NCBI GenBank assembly: GCA_016793165.1 | Contig: JAEULA010000118.1 | Location: 1-64,000, forward strand | DNA: 64,000 nt | Source: Alphaproteobacteria bacterium | Lineage (GTDB): Bacteria; Pseudomonadota; Alphaproteobacteria; CACIAM-22H2 | Direction of reading: 5' to 3' | Part shown: positions 33,732-42,316 of the stretch, piece after piece | How the letters are laid out: each line of letters opens with the position of its first letter | Numbering within the stretch: the stretch's first letter is position 1 | Notes under the pieces: model-generated | The model's database searches: none | What the model saw: only the letters and a program-made list of their open reading frames with translations | What the model was told of the DNA's origin: nothing | Translations under genes and position numbers: made by a program

Positions 33732-34589
33732 TCAATGCGTGACCGGCGAGGCGCCCCAGATGTAGATCGCGAAGAACAGGAACAGCCACACGACGTCGAC
33801 GAAGTGCCAGTACCAGGCGGCGGCCTCGAAGCCGAAATGGCGCTCCGGCGTGAAGTGGTCGTTGAGCGCGCGGAAGAAGCACACGATCAGGAAGATCGTG
33901 CCGATGATGACGTGCGCGCCGTGGAAGCCGGTCGCCATGAAGAACACGCCCGGGAACACGCCGTCGCTGAACTTGTAAGGCGCATGGCCGTACTCGTAGG
34001 CCTGGACGCCGGTGAAGAGCAGGCCGAGCAGGATCGTCAGCGCCAGGCCCCAGACCAGGCCCTGCTTGTTGCGCTCGATCAGCGCGTGATGGGCCCAGGT
34101 CACCGTCGTGCCGCTGGTGAGCAGGATGACGGTGTTGAGGAAGGGCAGCCCCCACGGGTCGAAGGTGTGGATGTCCGGCGGCGGCCAGTGGCCCGACGGG
34201 TGATGCTCGGGGAACAGGCCGTAGTGGAAGAACGCCCAGAACCAGGCGACGAAGAACATCACCTCCGAGGCGATGAACAGGAACATGCCGTAGCGCAGCC
34301 CGAGCCGGACGACCGGCGTGTGCAGCCCCGGCGTGCGCGCTTCCTTCACGACGTCGCGCCACCAGCCGGCCATCGTGAACAGCACGAGACCGAGGCCGAT
34401 CAGGATCTTCCAGGGCCCGAGGGCCTTGAACATCGACTCCAGCCCGGTCCCGAAGATCGACGGATGCAGGTAGGCGATCGTGCCGAAGGTCAGCACGAGC
34501 ACGGCGAAGGAGCCGATGATCGGCCACGCGCTGGGCTCGACGAGATGGTAGGGCGCCTTCATGCCGGTGCCGTGGCTGGTGCTGGCCAT
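33732..34589 (-). CDS. ctaE: Cytochrome c oxidase subunit III
   Basis: Seven-helix subunit III of the aa3-type oxidase, 285 residues. MASTSHGTGMKAPYHLVEPSAWPIIGSF is the typical start; WWRDVVKEARTPGLHTPVVRLGLRYGMFLFIASEVMFF, FPEHHPSGHWPPPDIHTFDPWGLPFLNT and GFHGAHVIIGTIFL are strongly conserved. Ends VDVVWLFLFFAIYIWGASPVTH. It lies 24 bp downstream of ctaG in the same operon. It stabilises the proton-pumping core and its lipid content. Confidence 0.97.
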   Translation of the reverse strand: MASTSHGTGMKAPYHLVEPSAWPIIGSFAVLVLTFGTIAYLHPSIFGTGLESMFKALGPWKILIGLGLVLFTMAGWWRDVVKEARTPGLHTPVVRLGLRYGMFLFIASEVMFFVAWFWAFFHYGLFPEHHPSGHWPPPDIHTFDPWGLPFLNTVILLTSGTTVTWAHHALIERNKQGLVWGLALTILLGLLFTGVQAYEYGHAPYKFSDGVFPGVFFMATGFHGAHVIIGTIFLIVCFFRALNDHFTPERHFGFEAAAWYWHFVDVVWLFLFFAIYIWGASPVTH

Positions 34590-34613
34590 GTTGTCAGTCT
34601 CCTTGACCCGAAC

Positions 34614-35216
34614 TCAGTTGATCGGCGCCGGCGCCGCAGGCGCCGCCGCGCTGGTCCGCGTCGCCGGCCCCTTCGGGGCCGCGTTGGGCGCGCGGAAGAA
34701 CGTGTAGGAAAGCGTGATCGTGCCGACGTCGCGCATCCTCGGATCGTCGGCGATCGCCGGATCGACGAAGAACGAGACGGGCATGTCGAGGCTCTCGCCC
34801 GCGGCGAGCTCCTGCTCGGTGAAGCAGAAGCAGGCGATCTTCTTGAAGTAGATCGACGCCTTGTGCGGCGTGACGTTGTAGGTCGCCGTCCCGACGACCG
34901 GCTCTCGACCGACATTCTCGGCGCGATAGAAGGCGAGGCGCTCCTCGCCGACCCGCAGCGTCACCGAGTTCTCGAGCGGACGGAAGCGCCAGGGCAGGTC
35001 GCTGCCGCCGATATCGGCGTTGAATCGCACGGTGATCATCCGCTCGCCCGGCGTGTCGGGCGCGCGGTCGGCGCGCATCGTCGTGCCGCCGAAGCCGGTG
35101 ACCGCGCAGATCCACTGGTAGAGCGGCACGGCGGCGAAGGAGAGCCCGACCATCGCGACCACGATGCCGACCAGCCCCAATGCCAGGCGGCGATTGCCCT
35201 TGGCGGCGGTGCTCAT
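34614..35216 (-). CDS. ctaG: Cytochrome c oxidase assembly protein CtaG/Cox11
   Basis: Copper chaperone delivering Cu to the CuB site of subunit I, 200 residues. One N-terminal helix (LALGLVGIVVAMVGLSFAAVPLYQ) with the YQWICAVTGFGGTT motif anchors a periplasmic Ig-like domain; the copper motif is IACFCFTEQ. The last 25 residues (AAPKGPATRTSAAAPAAP) are an Ala/Pro-rich tail, not typical of the family. The ATG overlaps the stop of the preceding 44-residue gene by 4 nt. Confidence 0.96.
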   Translation of the reverse strand: MSTAAKGNRRLALGLVGIVVAMVGLSFAAVPLYQWICAVTGFGGTTMRADRAPDTPGERMITVRFNADIGGSDLPWRFRPLENSVTLRVGEERLAFYRAENVGREPVVGTATYNVTPHKASIYFKKIACFCFTEQELAAGESLDMPVSFFVDPAIADDPRMRDVGTITLSYTFFRAPNAAPKGPATRTSAAAPAAPAPIN

Positions 35217-35347
35217 CCGCGCATCCCCATCCGCACGACGGTGATCAGGAAGAACAGCAGGCAGAAGCCGCCGACGGTCAGCGCGACGGCGACGTTCTTG
35301 CTGCGCCGGCGGCGCTCGAACTCGTTCATCGGGGCCACGGCGGTCAC
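35213..35347 (-). CDS. Small single-helix membrane protein between ctaB and ctaG (CoxF-like)
   Basis: A 44-residue protein read from a GTG at 35347 (GTGA overlap with the ctaB stop) to a stop that overlaps the ctaG ATG (ATGA). Sequence: a short hydrophilic start, the basic run FERRRRSKNVA, then one helix VALTVGGFCLLFFLITVVRM and GMRG. An internal ATG at 35329 (MNEFERRRR) is an alternative start. Similar tiny proteins occupy this slot in alphaproteobacterial oxidase operons and are sometimes called CoxF; function unknown, an assembly role is inferred from coupling on both sides. Confidence 0.82.
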   Translation of the reverse strand: MTAVAPMNEFERRRRSKNVAVALTVGGFCLLFFLITVVRMGMRG

Positions 35348-36336
35348 GGGATCACCGCGATCACGCGATCGACCATGATCAGCGCGAAGACGAGGAACAG
35401 GTACACGATCGAGTAGCCGAACAGCCGCTTCGCGGCGGTCTCGCCGCGGTCGCGCCACACCGCCAGCGCGCCGGCGACGAAGATGAGGCCGAGGACGGAT
35501 GCCACCACGGCGTAGGCCATGCCCGTGATGCCCAGGACGGTCGGCGCCAGCGCCAGGGGCGCGAGGATGCACGAATAGACGAGGATCTGGCGTCGCGTCT
35601 CGCGCGCGCCCGCGACCACAGGAAGCATGGGCACGCCGGCCTTGGCGTACTCGCCGGCACGGAACAGCGACAGCGCCCAGAAATGCGGCGGCGTCCACAT
35701 GAAGACGATCGCGAACAGCGCGATCGAGGCGACGCTCACATCGCCCGTGACGGCGGCCCAGCCGATCATCGGCGGAAAGGCCCCGGCGGCGCCGCCGATC
35801 ACGATGTTCTGCGGCGTGCGGCGCTTCAGCCACATCGTGTAGACGAAGACGTAGAAACCGATCGACAGCGCCAGCAGCGCGGCCGCGACGTAGTTCACGG
35901 CGAGCGCCATCGTCAGCACCGACCCGATGGACAGGACCACGCCGAAGGCCAGCGCCTCCGACGGATCCATCCGGCCGGCCGGGATGGGGCGATCCTTCGT
36001 GCGCGTCATCAGCGCATCGATGTCGCGGTCGTACCACATGTTGATCGCGCCCGCCGCGCCCGCCGCGACGGCGATGCACAGCACGGCGATCGCCGCGAGC
36101 AGCGGATGCAAGCTGCCCGGCGCCGCCACCAGGCCCGCGAAGGCGGTGAAGACGACGAGGCTCATGACCCGCGGCTTGAGCAGCGCCACGAAGTCCCCGA
36201 CCGCCGCCTCGCCGACACGCCCATGCCCGACACGCCCATGCCCGACACGTCCATGCCCCGCACGCCCATGGCCGACGCGCGAGCCGTCGGCCGGCCGCGC
36301 CGGCATGGCGTCGAAGGCGATGTCGCCATCAACCAT
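35344..36336 (-). CDS. ctaB: Protoheme IX farnesyltransferase
   Basis: Membrane prenyltransferase converting heme b to heme o, the first step in heme a synthesis; 330 residues, about nine helices. The first Asp-rich site is AINMWYDRDIDALMTRTKDRPIPAG and the second cytoplasmic loop includes YTMWLKRRTPQNIVIGGAAGAFPP; MWTPPHFWALSLF is also diagnostic. The first 45 residues are abnormal: a hydrophilic leader with five-residue repeats (VGHGR four times, one as AGHGR) encoded by a 15-bp tandem repeat at 36212-36271. GGGAG precedes the ATG at 36336. Confidence 0.96.
   Translation of the reverse strand: MVDGDIAFDAMPARPADGSRVGHGRAGHGRVGHGRVGHGRVGEAAVGDFVALLKPRVMSLVVFTAFAGLVAAPGSLHPLLAAIAVLCIAVAAGAAGAINMWYDRDIDALMTRTKDRPIPAGRMDPSEALAFGVVLSIGSVLTMALAVNYVAAALLALSIGFYVFVYTMWLKRRTPQNIVIGGAAGAFPPMIGWAAVTGDVSVASIALFAIVFMWTPPHFWALSLFRAGEYAKAGVPMLPVVAGARETRRQILVYSCILAPLALAPTVLGITGMAYAVVASVLGLIFVAGALAVWRDRGETAAKRLFGYSIVYLFLVFALIMVDRVIAVIP
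36212..36271 (-). repeat. 15-bp tandem repeat inside the 5' end of ctaB, four units
   Basis: Unit CCGACACGCCCATGC on the plus strand: units 1 and 2 (36212-36241) are identical, unit 3 differs by one base and unit 4 by a few. The length being a multiple of three keeps the ctaB frame and encodes GHGRV-type repeats on the minus strand. Copy-number variation would lengthen or shorten the CtaB leader without a frameshift. Confidence 0.85.
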
Positions 36337-36378
36337 TCGCTCGGGCTCCCTGGACCGCGAAGCGGGCTGCCGCGCGCC

Positions 36379-38001
36379 TCAGTGCTTGGCCTCGGCGGTG
36401 AACTTCGGAAGCTCCTCGAAGGTATGGAACGGCGCCGGCGAGGCGACGGTCCACTCGAGGGTAGGCTCCTTCTGGTGATACGGGTCGGCCTCGGTGACGA
36501 CCTTGCCCGAACGCATCGCCTTGATCGTCATGACGACGAAGAAGATCGTCGAGGCGAAGGCGATGTACGAGCCCCAGGACGACACGAGGTTCCAGCCGTG
36601 GAACGCATCGGGATAGTCCGGGTAGCGGCGCGGCATGCCCTGCAGCCCGAGGAAGTGCTGCGGGAAGAAGGTCAGGTTGACGCCGACGAAGGTCGTCCAG
36701 AAGTGGAACTTGCCCGCCCACTCCGGATACTCGCGGCCGGTCATCTTGGGGAACCAGTAGTAGACCCCACAGAAGATTCCGAACACGGCGCCGAGCGAGA
36801 GCACATAGTGGAAGTGCGCCACGACGTAATAGGTGTTGTGGAGCGCGATATCGGCTCCTGCGTTCGACAGCACGACGCCGGTGACGCCGCCGACCGTGAA
36901 CAGGAAGATGAAGCCGATCGCCCAGATCATCGGCACCTTGAACTCGATCGACCCGCCCCACATCGTCGCGATCCAGGAGAAGATCTTCACGCCGGTCGGC
37001 ACTGCGATCACCATCGTCGCAGCGACGAAGTAGGCGCGCGTGTCGACGTCGAGGCCGACCGTGTACATGTGGTGCGCCCAGACGACGAAGCCGACGAAGC
37101 CGATCGCCGTCATCGCGTAGGCCATGCCGAGATAGCCGAAGATCGGCTTCCTCGAGAAGGTCGACACGACGTGGCTGATGATCCCGAAGGCCGGCAGGAT
37201 CATGATGTAGACCTCGGGATGCCCGAAGAACCAGAACAGGTGCAGGAACAGGATCGGATCTCCGCCGCCGGCCGGGTTGAAGAAGTTGGTGCCGAAATTG
37301 CGGTCGGTGAGCAGCATCGTGATCGCGCCGGCGAGCACCGGAAGCGACAGCACGAGCAGGAAGGCGGTGATCAGCATCGCCCAGAGGAAGAGCGGCATGC
37401 GATGGATCGTCATGCCGGGCGTGCGCATGTTGAAGATCGTGGTGATGAAGTTGATCGAGCCCATGATCGACGAGGCGCCCGCGACGTGCAGCGACAGGAT
37501 CGCCATGTCCATCGCCGGCCCGGGATGCTGGCCGGGGCCAGAGCCGGAAAGCGGCACGTAGACCGTCCAGCCGGTGCCGGCGCCGCCGCCGAGGACGGCC
37601 GAGCCGATCAGCAGCAGGAAGGCGACGGGCAGCAGCCAGAAGCTGATGTTGTTCATGCGCGGGAACGCCATGTCGGGCGCGCCGCACATCATCGGGATGA
37701 ACCAGTTGCCGAACCCGCCGATCAGCGCGGGCATGACCACGAAGAACACCATGATCAGGCCATGGGCCGTGATCACCATGTTCCACTGGTGACCGTCGGC
37801 GAACCACTGCATGCCCGGATTGTGCAGCTCGAGGCGCATCCAGACGGAGAACAGGCCGCCGATGATGCCGGCGATCACCGAGAACACGAGGTACATCGTG
37901 CCGATGTCCTTGTGGTTCGTCGAATAGGCCCAGCGCTGCCATCCGGCCGGATGGTGGGCGTGGTGGTCGTCGTGATGCGCGTGAGCGGCGGTGTCGGCCA
38001 T
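36379..38001 (-). CDS. ctaD: Cytochrome c oxidase subunit I
   Basis: Catalytic subunit of the aa3-type oxidase, 540 residues, twelve helices. Heme a ligand in ITAHGLIMVFF, D-channel segment MCGAPDMAFPRMNNISFW, the CuB/Tyr cross-link region FWFFGHPEVYIMILPAFGIIS, CuB histidines in VWAHHMYTVGLD, and the heme a3/a ligands in VVAHFHYVLSLG. The N-terminus is His-rich (HAHHDDHHAHH). It lies 65 bp downstream of ctaC; ctaB follows 42 bp later. A canonical A-type oxidase subunit. Confidence 0.98.
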   Translation of the reverse strand: MADTAAHAHHDDHHAHHPAGWQRWAYSTNHKDIGTMYLVFSVIAGIIGGLFSVWMRLELHNPGMQWFADGHQWNMVITAHGLIMVFFVVMPALIGGFGNWFIPMMCGAPDMAFPRMNNISFWLLPVAFLLLIGSAVLGGGAGTGWTVYVPLSGSGPGQHPGPAMDMAILSLHVAGASSIMGSINFITTIFNMRTPGMTIHRMPLFLWAMLITAFLLVLSLPVLAGAITMLLTDRNFGTNFFNPAGGGDPILFLHLFWFFGHPEVYIMILPAFGIISHVVSTFSRKPIFGYLGMAYAMTAIGFVGFVVWAHHMYTVGLDVDTRAYFVAATMVIAVPTGVKIFSWIATMWGGSIEFKVPMIWAIGFIFLFTVGGVTGVVLSNAGADIALHNTYYVVAHFHYVLSLGAVFGIFCGVYYWFPKMTGREYPEWAGKFHFWTTFVGVNLTFFPQHFLGLQGMPRRYPDYPDAFHGWNLVSSWGSYIAFASTIFFVVMTIKAMRSGKVVTEADPYHQKEPTLEWTVASPAPFHTFEELPKFTAEAKH

Positions 38002-38066
38002 GGTGATCTTCCTTCAGGAGGTCGCGCGGCGGCGCGGTCCGGATGTTGAACGGGTCGCGGTGGTCG

Positions 38067-38906
38067 TCACTTCACCGGTGCGGCGGCGACCGCCACCGGG
38101 ACCGGCTGGTCGGCGGCGAACTTCTTCTTCGCCTGCTCGACCCACTGCTGGAACTTCTCCTTCGACACCGCTTCGATGTTGATCGGCATGAAGGCGTGGT
38201 CCTTGCCGCAGATCTGGTTGCACTGGCCGTAGAAGATCCCTTCCTTCTCGACCTGGAACCACGTCTCGTTCAGGCGGCCGGGCACCGAGTAGATCTGCAC
38301 GCCGAGCGACGGAATGAAGAACGAGTGCATCACGTCGGCGCCGCCGACCAGCACGCGCACCGTGGCGCCCACCGGAACGACCAGCCTGTTGTCGACCTCG
38401 AGCAGGCGCGGCGTGCCGGCCGGATTGCCCGCGGCGTCGCGCACGATGTAGCTGTCGAACTGGAAGCCGCCGTGGTCGGGATACTCGTAGTTCCAGTACC
38501 ACTGCCGCCCCGTGACCTTGACCGTCATCTCCGGGTTGACCGCGCGGTCCTGCTTGTAGAGCAGCCGGAAGCTCGGGATCGCGATCACGACCAGGATCAC
38601 GATCGGGATCGCCGTCCACAGCACCTCGATCAGGGTGTTGTGCGCGGTGCGCGTCGGGTTCGGGTTCGCCTTGGCGTTGAACTTGACCATCACGATCACG
38701 AGCAGCGCCAGGACGAAGACCACGATCACCGAGATGATCGGCAGCAGCAGGCCGTCGTGGAACATGGCGATGCCGTGCTTGATCGGCGACGCCCCTTCCT
38801 GGAGCCCCAGGCCCCAGGGGCCGGGCTGCCCCAGCTGCGCGAACGCGGCATGGAGCGGAGCGATCGCCGAAAGGGCGAGCGCGGCAGCGCGAGTCATCCA
38901 ACGCAT
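38067..38906 (-). CDS. ctaC: Cytochrome c oxidase subunit II
   Basis: CuA-bearing subunit, 279 residues. Signal peptide (MRWMTRAAALALSAIAPLHA), two helices (LLLPIISVIVVFVLALLVIVM and TLIEVLWTAIPIVILVVIAIP), then the periplasmic cupredoxin domain. Aromatic electron-entry region GRQWYWNYEYPDHGG; CuA ligands in DVMHSFFIPSLG and GQCNQICGKDHAFMP. An Ala/Val-rich tail (QPVPVAVAAAPVK) follows. First gene of the oxidase operon; three imperfect 15-bp direct repeats lie 20-64 bp upstream of the ATG. Confidence 0.97.
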   Translation of the reverse strand: MRWMTRAAALALSAIAPLHAAFAQLGQPGPWGLGLQEGASPIKHGIAMFHDGLLLPIISVIVVFVLALLVIVMVKFNAKANPNPTRTAHNTLIEVLWTAIPIVILVVIAIPSFRLLYKQDRAVNPEMTVKVTGRQWYWNYEYPDHGGFQFDSYIVRDAAGNPAGTPRLLEVDNRLVVPVGATVRVLVGGADVMHSFFIPSLGVQIYSVPGRLNETWFQVEKEGIFYGQCNQICGKDHAFMPINIEAVSKEKFQQWVEQAKKKFAADQPVPVAVAAAPVK

Positions 38907-39352
38907 GGGTCCTGGTCCGTCTTGTCGTTCACTGGAATTTCATTCACTGGACTGGCGTTCAGTGGGCCGGCGCGAGGCCGCCCCGAAACGAGGCGCCCGC
39001 CGCGTCATTCTTCGCCGAACCGCTGGAAAGCCGGCGCCGCCGATCGCGGGCCGAAGCATTCTCCAGCGCGATCATTGCGTTAGCTTCCGGCACCCCGGAG
39101 ACGAAACGCTGCGGAAGCTACACCAGCGCCGATCGGATTCTCAACGGACTAAAACCCGGACGGGGCCCGAGTTTCGCCTCGAGGCGTTCGGCCCTTGCGA
39201 TCGGCGCGCGACCCCGCGACGGTTTGTCGCAAGCACGCCCGCGACGGCCGCCGGCCGTGGCCGTGATCGAGCGACTCCCCCTCCATGACGGCCGCCGGCG
39301 GACTAGCTAAACATCGGTTCCGCGAATCGTCCTCCGCCCAAAGGTCCCCTCG
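38907..39352. other. 446-bp divergent intergenic region between ctaC and tldD
   Basis: No gene is supported here; the visible frames are short and antisense. The left end should hold the oxidase operon promoter and includes the 15-bp direct repeats at 38926-38970. The right end should hold the tldD promoter. No recognisable terminator or RNA. Confidence 0.6.
38926..38970. repeat. Three imperfect 15-bp direct repeats upstream of ctaC
   Basis: CGTTCACTGGAATTT (38926), CATTCACTGGACTGG (38941) and CGTTCAGTGGGCCGG (38956) share YRTTCASTGG at an exact 15-bp period, 20 to 64 bp before the ctaC start. The spacing differs from one helical turn (10.5 bp), so operator function is uncertain; slippage expansion is another explanation. 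Confidence 0.6.
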
Positions 39353-40786
39353 ATGAACGCCCTGTCCCAGACCGACGACATCTTCTTCAATCGCGCCGGC
39401 CTCGACCGTGCCGCGACCGAGGCGCAGGTGAACGAGGTGCTGGGCGGCGCCGACGACGGGGAGCTCTTCCTCGAATACCGCCAGTCCGAGGCTTTGTCCT
39501 TCGACGACGGCCGCCTGAAGAGTGCCGCCTTCGACACCAGCCAGGGCTTCGGCCTGCGCACCGTGGCCGGCGATGCGATCGGCTACGCGCATTCGAACGA
39601 GCTGTCGCGCGAAGCGATCGCGCGGGCCGCGGCCACGGTCCGGGCGGTCAAGTCGGGCCACAGCGGCGCGGCAGCGCCGGCCCCGGTCGGCACCAATCGT
39701 CACCTTTATGCCGACCTCAACCCGCTCGGGCTGATGCCCTTCGAGGCCAAGCTGAAGCTGCTCGCGGACATCGACGCCTATGCCCGCGCCAAGGATGGCC
39801 GGGTGCGGCAGGTCATGGCGAGCCTAACCGGCGAGTGGCAGGCGGTGCAGATCCTGCGCGCCGGCGGCCAGCGCCTCGCCGACATCCGCCCGCTGGTGCG
39901 CATGAACGTCTCGGTCGTCGTCGGCGAGGGCGACCGGCAGGAAAGCGGCAGCTTCGGCACCGGCGGCCGGTTCGCCTACGAGCGCGTGATCGCGCCCGAG
40001 CGCTGGCGCGAGGCGGTCGACGAGGCCTTGCGCCAGGCCCTGGTCAATCTCGGGTCGGTTCCCGCCCCCGCCGGCGAGATGGCGGTCGTGCTGGGGCCGG
40101 GCTGGCCCGGCATCCTGCTCCACGAGGCGATCGGCCACGGCCTCGAAGGCGACTTCAACCGCAAGAAGACCTCGGCCTTTGCCGGGCTGATGGGGCAGAT
40201 GGTCGCCGCGCCCGGGGTCACGGTGGTGGACGACGGCACGATCGCCGACCGCCGCGGCTCGCTGAGCATCGACGACGAGGGCACGCCGACCTCGCGCACC
40301 GTCCTGATCGAGGACGGACGGCTGGTCGGCTTCATGCAGGATCGCCAGAACGCGCGCCTCATGGGCATGGCCCCCACCGGCAACGGGCGGCGCCAGAGCT
40401 TCGCCCATCACCCGATGCCGCGCATGACCAACACGATCATGCTGCCGGGCAGCCGGTCCAAGGACGAGATCATCCGCGGCGTTAAGCGCGGCCTCTACGC
40501 GGTGAACTTCGGCGGCGGCCAGGTCGACATCACCTCGGGCAAGTTCGTGTTCTCGGCCTCGGAGGCCTATCTGATCGAGGACGGGCGCATCGGCCCGGCG
40601 GTGAAGGGTGCCATGCTGATCGGCAACGGCCCCGACGCGCTCACCAAGGTGCGCATGATCGGCGACGACACTTCTCTCGATCCCGGCGTCGGCACCTGCG
40701 GCAAGGACGGCCAGGGCGTGCCGGTGGGAGTCGGACAACCGACTCTTCTGCTCGACAATCTCACCGTCGGCGGCACCGGCGGCTGA
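39353..40786 (+). CDS. tldD: TldD metalloprotease
   Basis: Cytoplasmic metalloprotease subunit that acts with TldE/PmbA on peptides such as microcin and CcdA antitoxin; 477 residues. The zinc motif is HEAIGH at residues 257-262 (GILLHEAIGHGLEGDFNRK), and the C-terminal Cys ligand is in VGTCGKDGQGVPV. Other signatures: SQGFGLRTV and FGGGQVDITSGKFVFSASEAYLI. It is divergent from ctaC, an arrangement often conserved in alphaproteobacteria. The partner tldE gene is not in this window. Confidence 0.96.
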   Translation: MNALSQTDDIFFNRAGLDRAATEAQVNEVLGGADDGELFLEYRQSEALSFDDGRLKSAAFDTSQGFGLRTVAGDAIGYAHSNELSREAIARAAATVRAVKSGHSGAAAPAPVGTNRHLYADLNPLGLMPFEAKLKLLADIDAYARAKDGRVRQVMASLTGEWQAVQILRAGGQRLADIRPLVRMNVSVVVGEGDRQESGSFGTGGRFAYERVIAPERWREAVDEALRQALVNLGSVPAPAGEMAVVLGPGWPGILLHEAIGHGLEGDFNRKKTSAFAGLMGQMVAAPGVTVVDDGTIADRRGSLSIDDEGTPTSRTVLIEDGRLVGFMQDRQNARLMGMAPTGNGRRQSFAHHPMPRMTNTIMLPGSRSKDEIIRGVKRGLYAVNFGGGQVDITSGKFVFSASEAYLIEDGRIGPAVKGAMLIGNGPDALTKVRMIGDDTSLDPGVGTCGKDGQGVPVGVGQPTLLLDNLTVGGTGG

Positions 40787-40934
40787 AGCCCGCCGCAGCC
40801 CGTCCGGACCGGGCGGGCGACCCAATTGGACGGTTGCGCGCACCGCGCCGGGCGTTCGATCCTGCGTGCCCGGCGACGATCGGAGTCCGGTCGCCGCCGC
40901 CGCCGTCCGTGATCCCGCCCCATCCACGAAGGCC

Positions 40935-42290
40935 ATGCGCGTAGTCCCGGCCCTGCCGATCCTGGCGACACTGACCCTGGGGAACATCGTCCTCACGGCT
41001 TGCGTGCCCGAGGCCGGCCAGGTCTCGCCGCCCGTGATCGGGGGGCAGGCGGCCGCGGCGCCGGTGATCTCGGTGGTGCAGCGCGCGGCGCAGGAAGCGA
41101 ACCGGGCGCGCGAGCGCGCGCAGAAGGCGCAGGAAGTCGCCGCGGCCGCGCAGGCCGTCGCCAAGCAGGCGACCGCCGAGGGCGACGGCCCCCGCTTCGT
41201 CGTCGCGCAGCGCGGCCAGACCAAATTCAGCGGCGAGCGCGCCGACGGCCAGAAGACGGTGCGCGGCGTCGACGTCTACGGCGACGGCAGCCGCTACGAG
41301 GGCGAATTCATCGGCGCCACGCGCAACGGGCTGGGCGTCTACACCTACAAGGACGGCAGCCGGTATGCCGGCGAGTGGCGCGAGGGCCGCCGCAGCGGCG
41401 TCGGCGTGTGGTCGAAGGACGGCGCCTCGCCGCGCTACGACGGCGAGTGGCAGACCAGCCAGCGCAACGGCTACGGCGTCGATGTCGACGCCCAGGGCGG
41501 CCAGTATTTCGGCGAATTCCGCGGCGATCGCCGCCACGGCCTCGGCGCCCTGGCGGACGCGCAGGGCAAGGTCGTCACCGCCGGGACCTGGGAGACCGGG
41601 CGCCAGACCGCCGCGCTCCCGTCGAACCAGGGCGCGAGCCAGGCCCCGGCGGCGCAGCGCGTGAGCTTCGGCACCGGTTTCCACGTCACCGCCCAGGGCG
41701 CAATCCTGACCAACGAACACGTCGTGAAGGGCTGCACGCAGATCGGCGTGCGCCAGGATGACGGCAGCTTCGTCGTCGCGAGTTTCCTGCGCAGCGACTC
41801 GGCCGTCGATCTGGCGTTGATCGAGACGCCCCGGCCCGCCCCCGCCGTCGCCACGTTCCGCGATTCCGGCGACGCGCGCGAGGGCGAGGAGATCGTCGTC
41901 TACGGCTATCCGTTCGGCGGACAGGTGTCGCCGAGCGGCACCGTCACCTCCGGCATCGTCAGCTCGCTCTACGGGCTTGGCGGCGCCAAGCATCAGCTGC
42001 AGATCTCCGCGCCGGTCCAGACCGGCAACAGCGGCGGGCCGCTGCTCGATCGCCAGGGCCAGATCGTCGGCATCGTGGTCAGCAAGCTCAACGCCCTGGC
42101 CGTCGCGCGGGTGACGGGCGACGTGCCGCAGAACGTGAACTTCGCGGTCAAGGCCGGCCCGGCCGTCGCGCTGATGCAGGCGGCCGGCCTGACGCCGGTG
42201 CGTCCGGCGGCGCGCGGCGGCGAGAAGCGCATCGTCGACATCGCCGACGCGGCCAAGCGGTTCACCGTCCTGATCCGCTGCCAACGCTGA
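40935..42290 (+). CDS. Lipoprotein with MORN repeats fused to trypsin-like serine protease
   Basis: Envelope protein, 451 residues. From the ATG at 40935 the N-terminus ends in lipobox LTAC (Cys23), so it should be lipid-anchored. An Ala-rich coiled coil (residues 45-80, ANRARERAQKAQEVAAAAQA) leads to MORN repeats from about 105 to 205: YEGEFIGATRNGLGVYTYK, YAGEWREGRRSGVGVW, YDGEWQTSQRNGYGV, YFGEFRGDRRHGLGAL. A chymotrypsin-fold domain follows with the full triad His262 (TNEHVVKGC), Asp292 (AVDLALIE) and Ser366 (GNSGGPLL). The combination suggests a surface or periplasmic stress protease with a binding module; substrate unknown. Confidence 0.88.
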   Translation: MRVVPALPILATLTLGNIVLTACVPEAGQVSPPVIGGQAAAAPVISVVQRAAQEANRARERAQKAQEVAAAAQAVAKQATAEGDGPRFVVAQRGQTKFSGERADGQKTVRGVDVYGDGSRYEGEFIGATRNGLGVYTYKDGSRYAGEWREGRRSGVGVWSKDGASPRYDGEWQTSQRNGYGVDVDAQGGQYFGEFRGDRRHGLGALADAQGKVVTAGTWETGRQTAALPSNQGASQAPAAQRVSFGTGFHVTAQGAILTNEHVVKGCTQIGVRQDDGSFVVASFLRSDSAVDLALIETPRPAPAVATFRDSGDAREGEEIVVYGYPFGGQVSPSGTVTSGIVSSLYGLGGAKHQLQISAPVQTGNSGGPLLDRQGQIVGIVVSKLNALAVARVTGDVPQNVNFAVKAGPAVALMQAAGLTPVRPAARGGEKRIVDIADAAKRFTVLIRCQR

Positions 42291-42292
42291 GC

Positions 42293-42310
42293 GCGCGCCT
42301 TCCGGCGCGC
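42293..42310. terminator. Hairpin between convergent genes, possible terminator
   Basis: GCGCGCC-TTCC-GGCGCGC, a perfect 7-bp stem with a tetraloop, directly after the protease stop (42290) and before the end of the convergent gene (42317). No T-run on either side, so intrinsic termination is uncertain. Confidence 0.4.
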
Positions 42311-42316
42311 GGCGGT

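Noticed and set aside
36212..36271. CRISPR array
   Set aside because: 15-bp contiguous tandem repeats without spacers, inside a coding frame.
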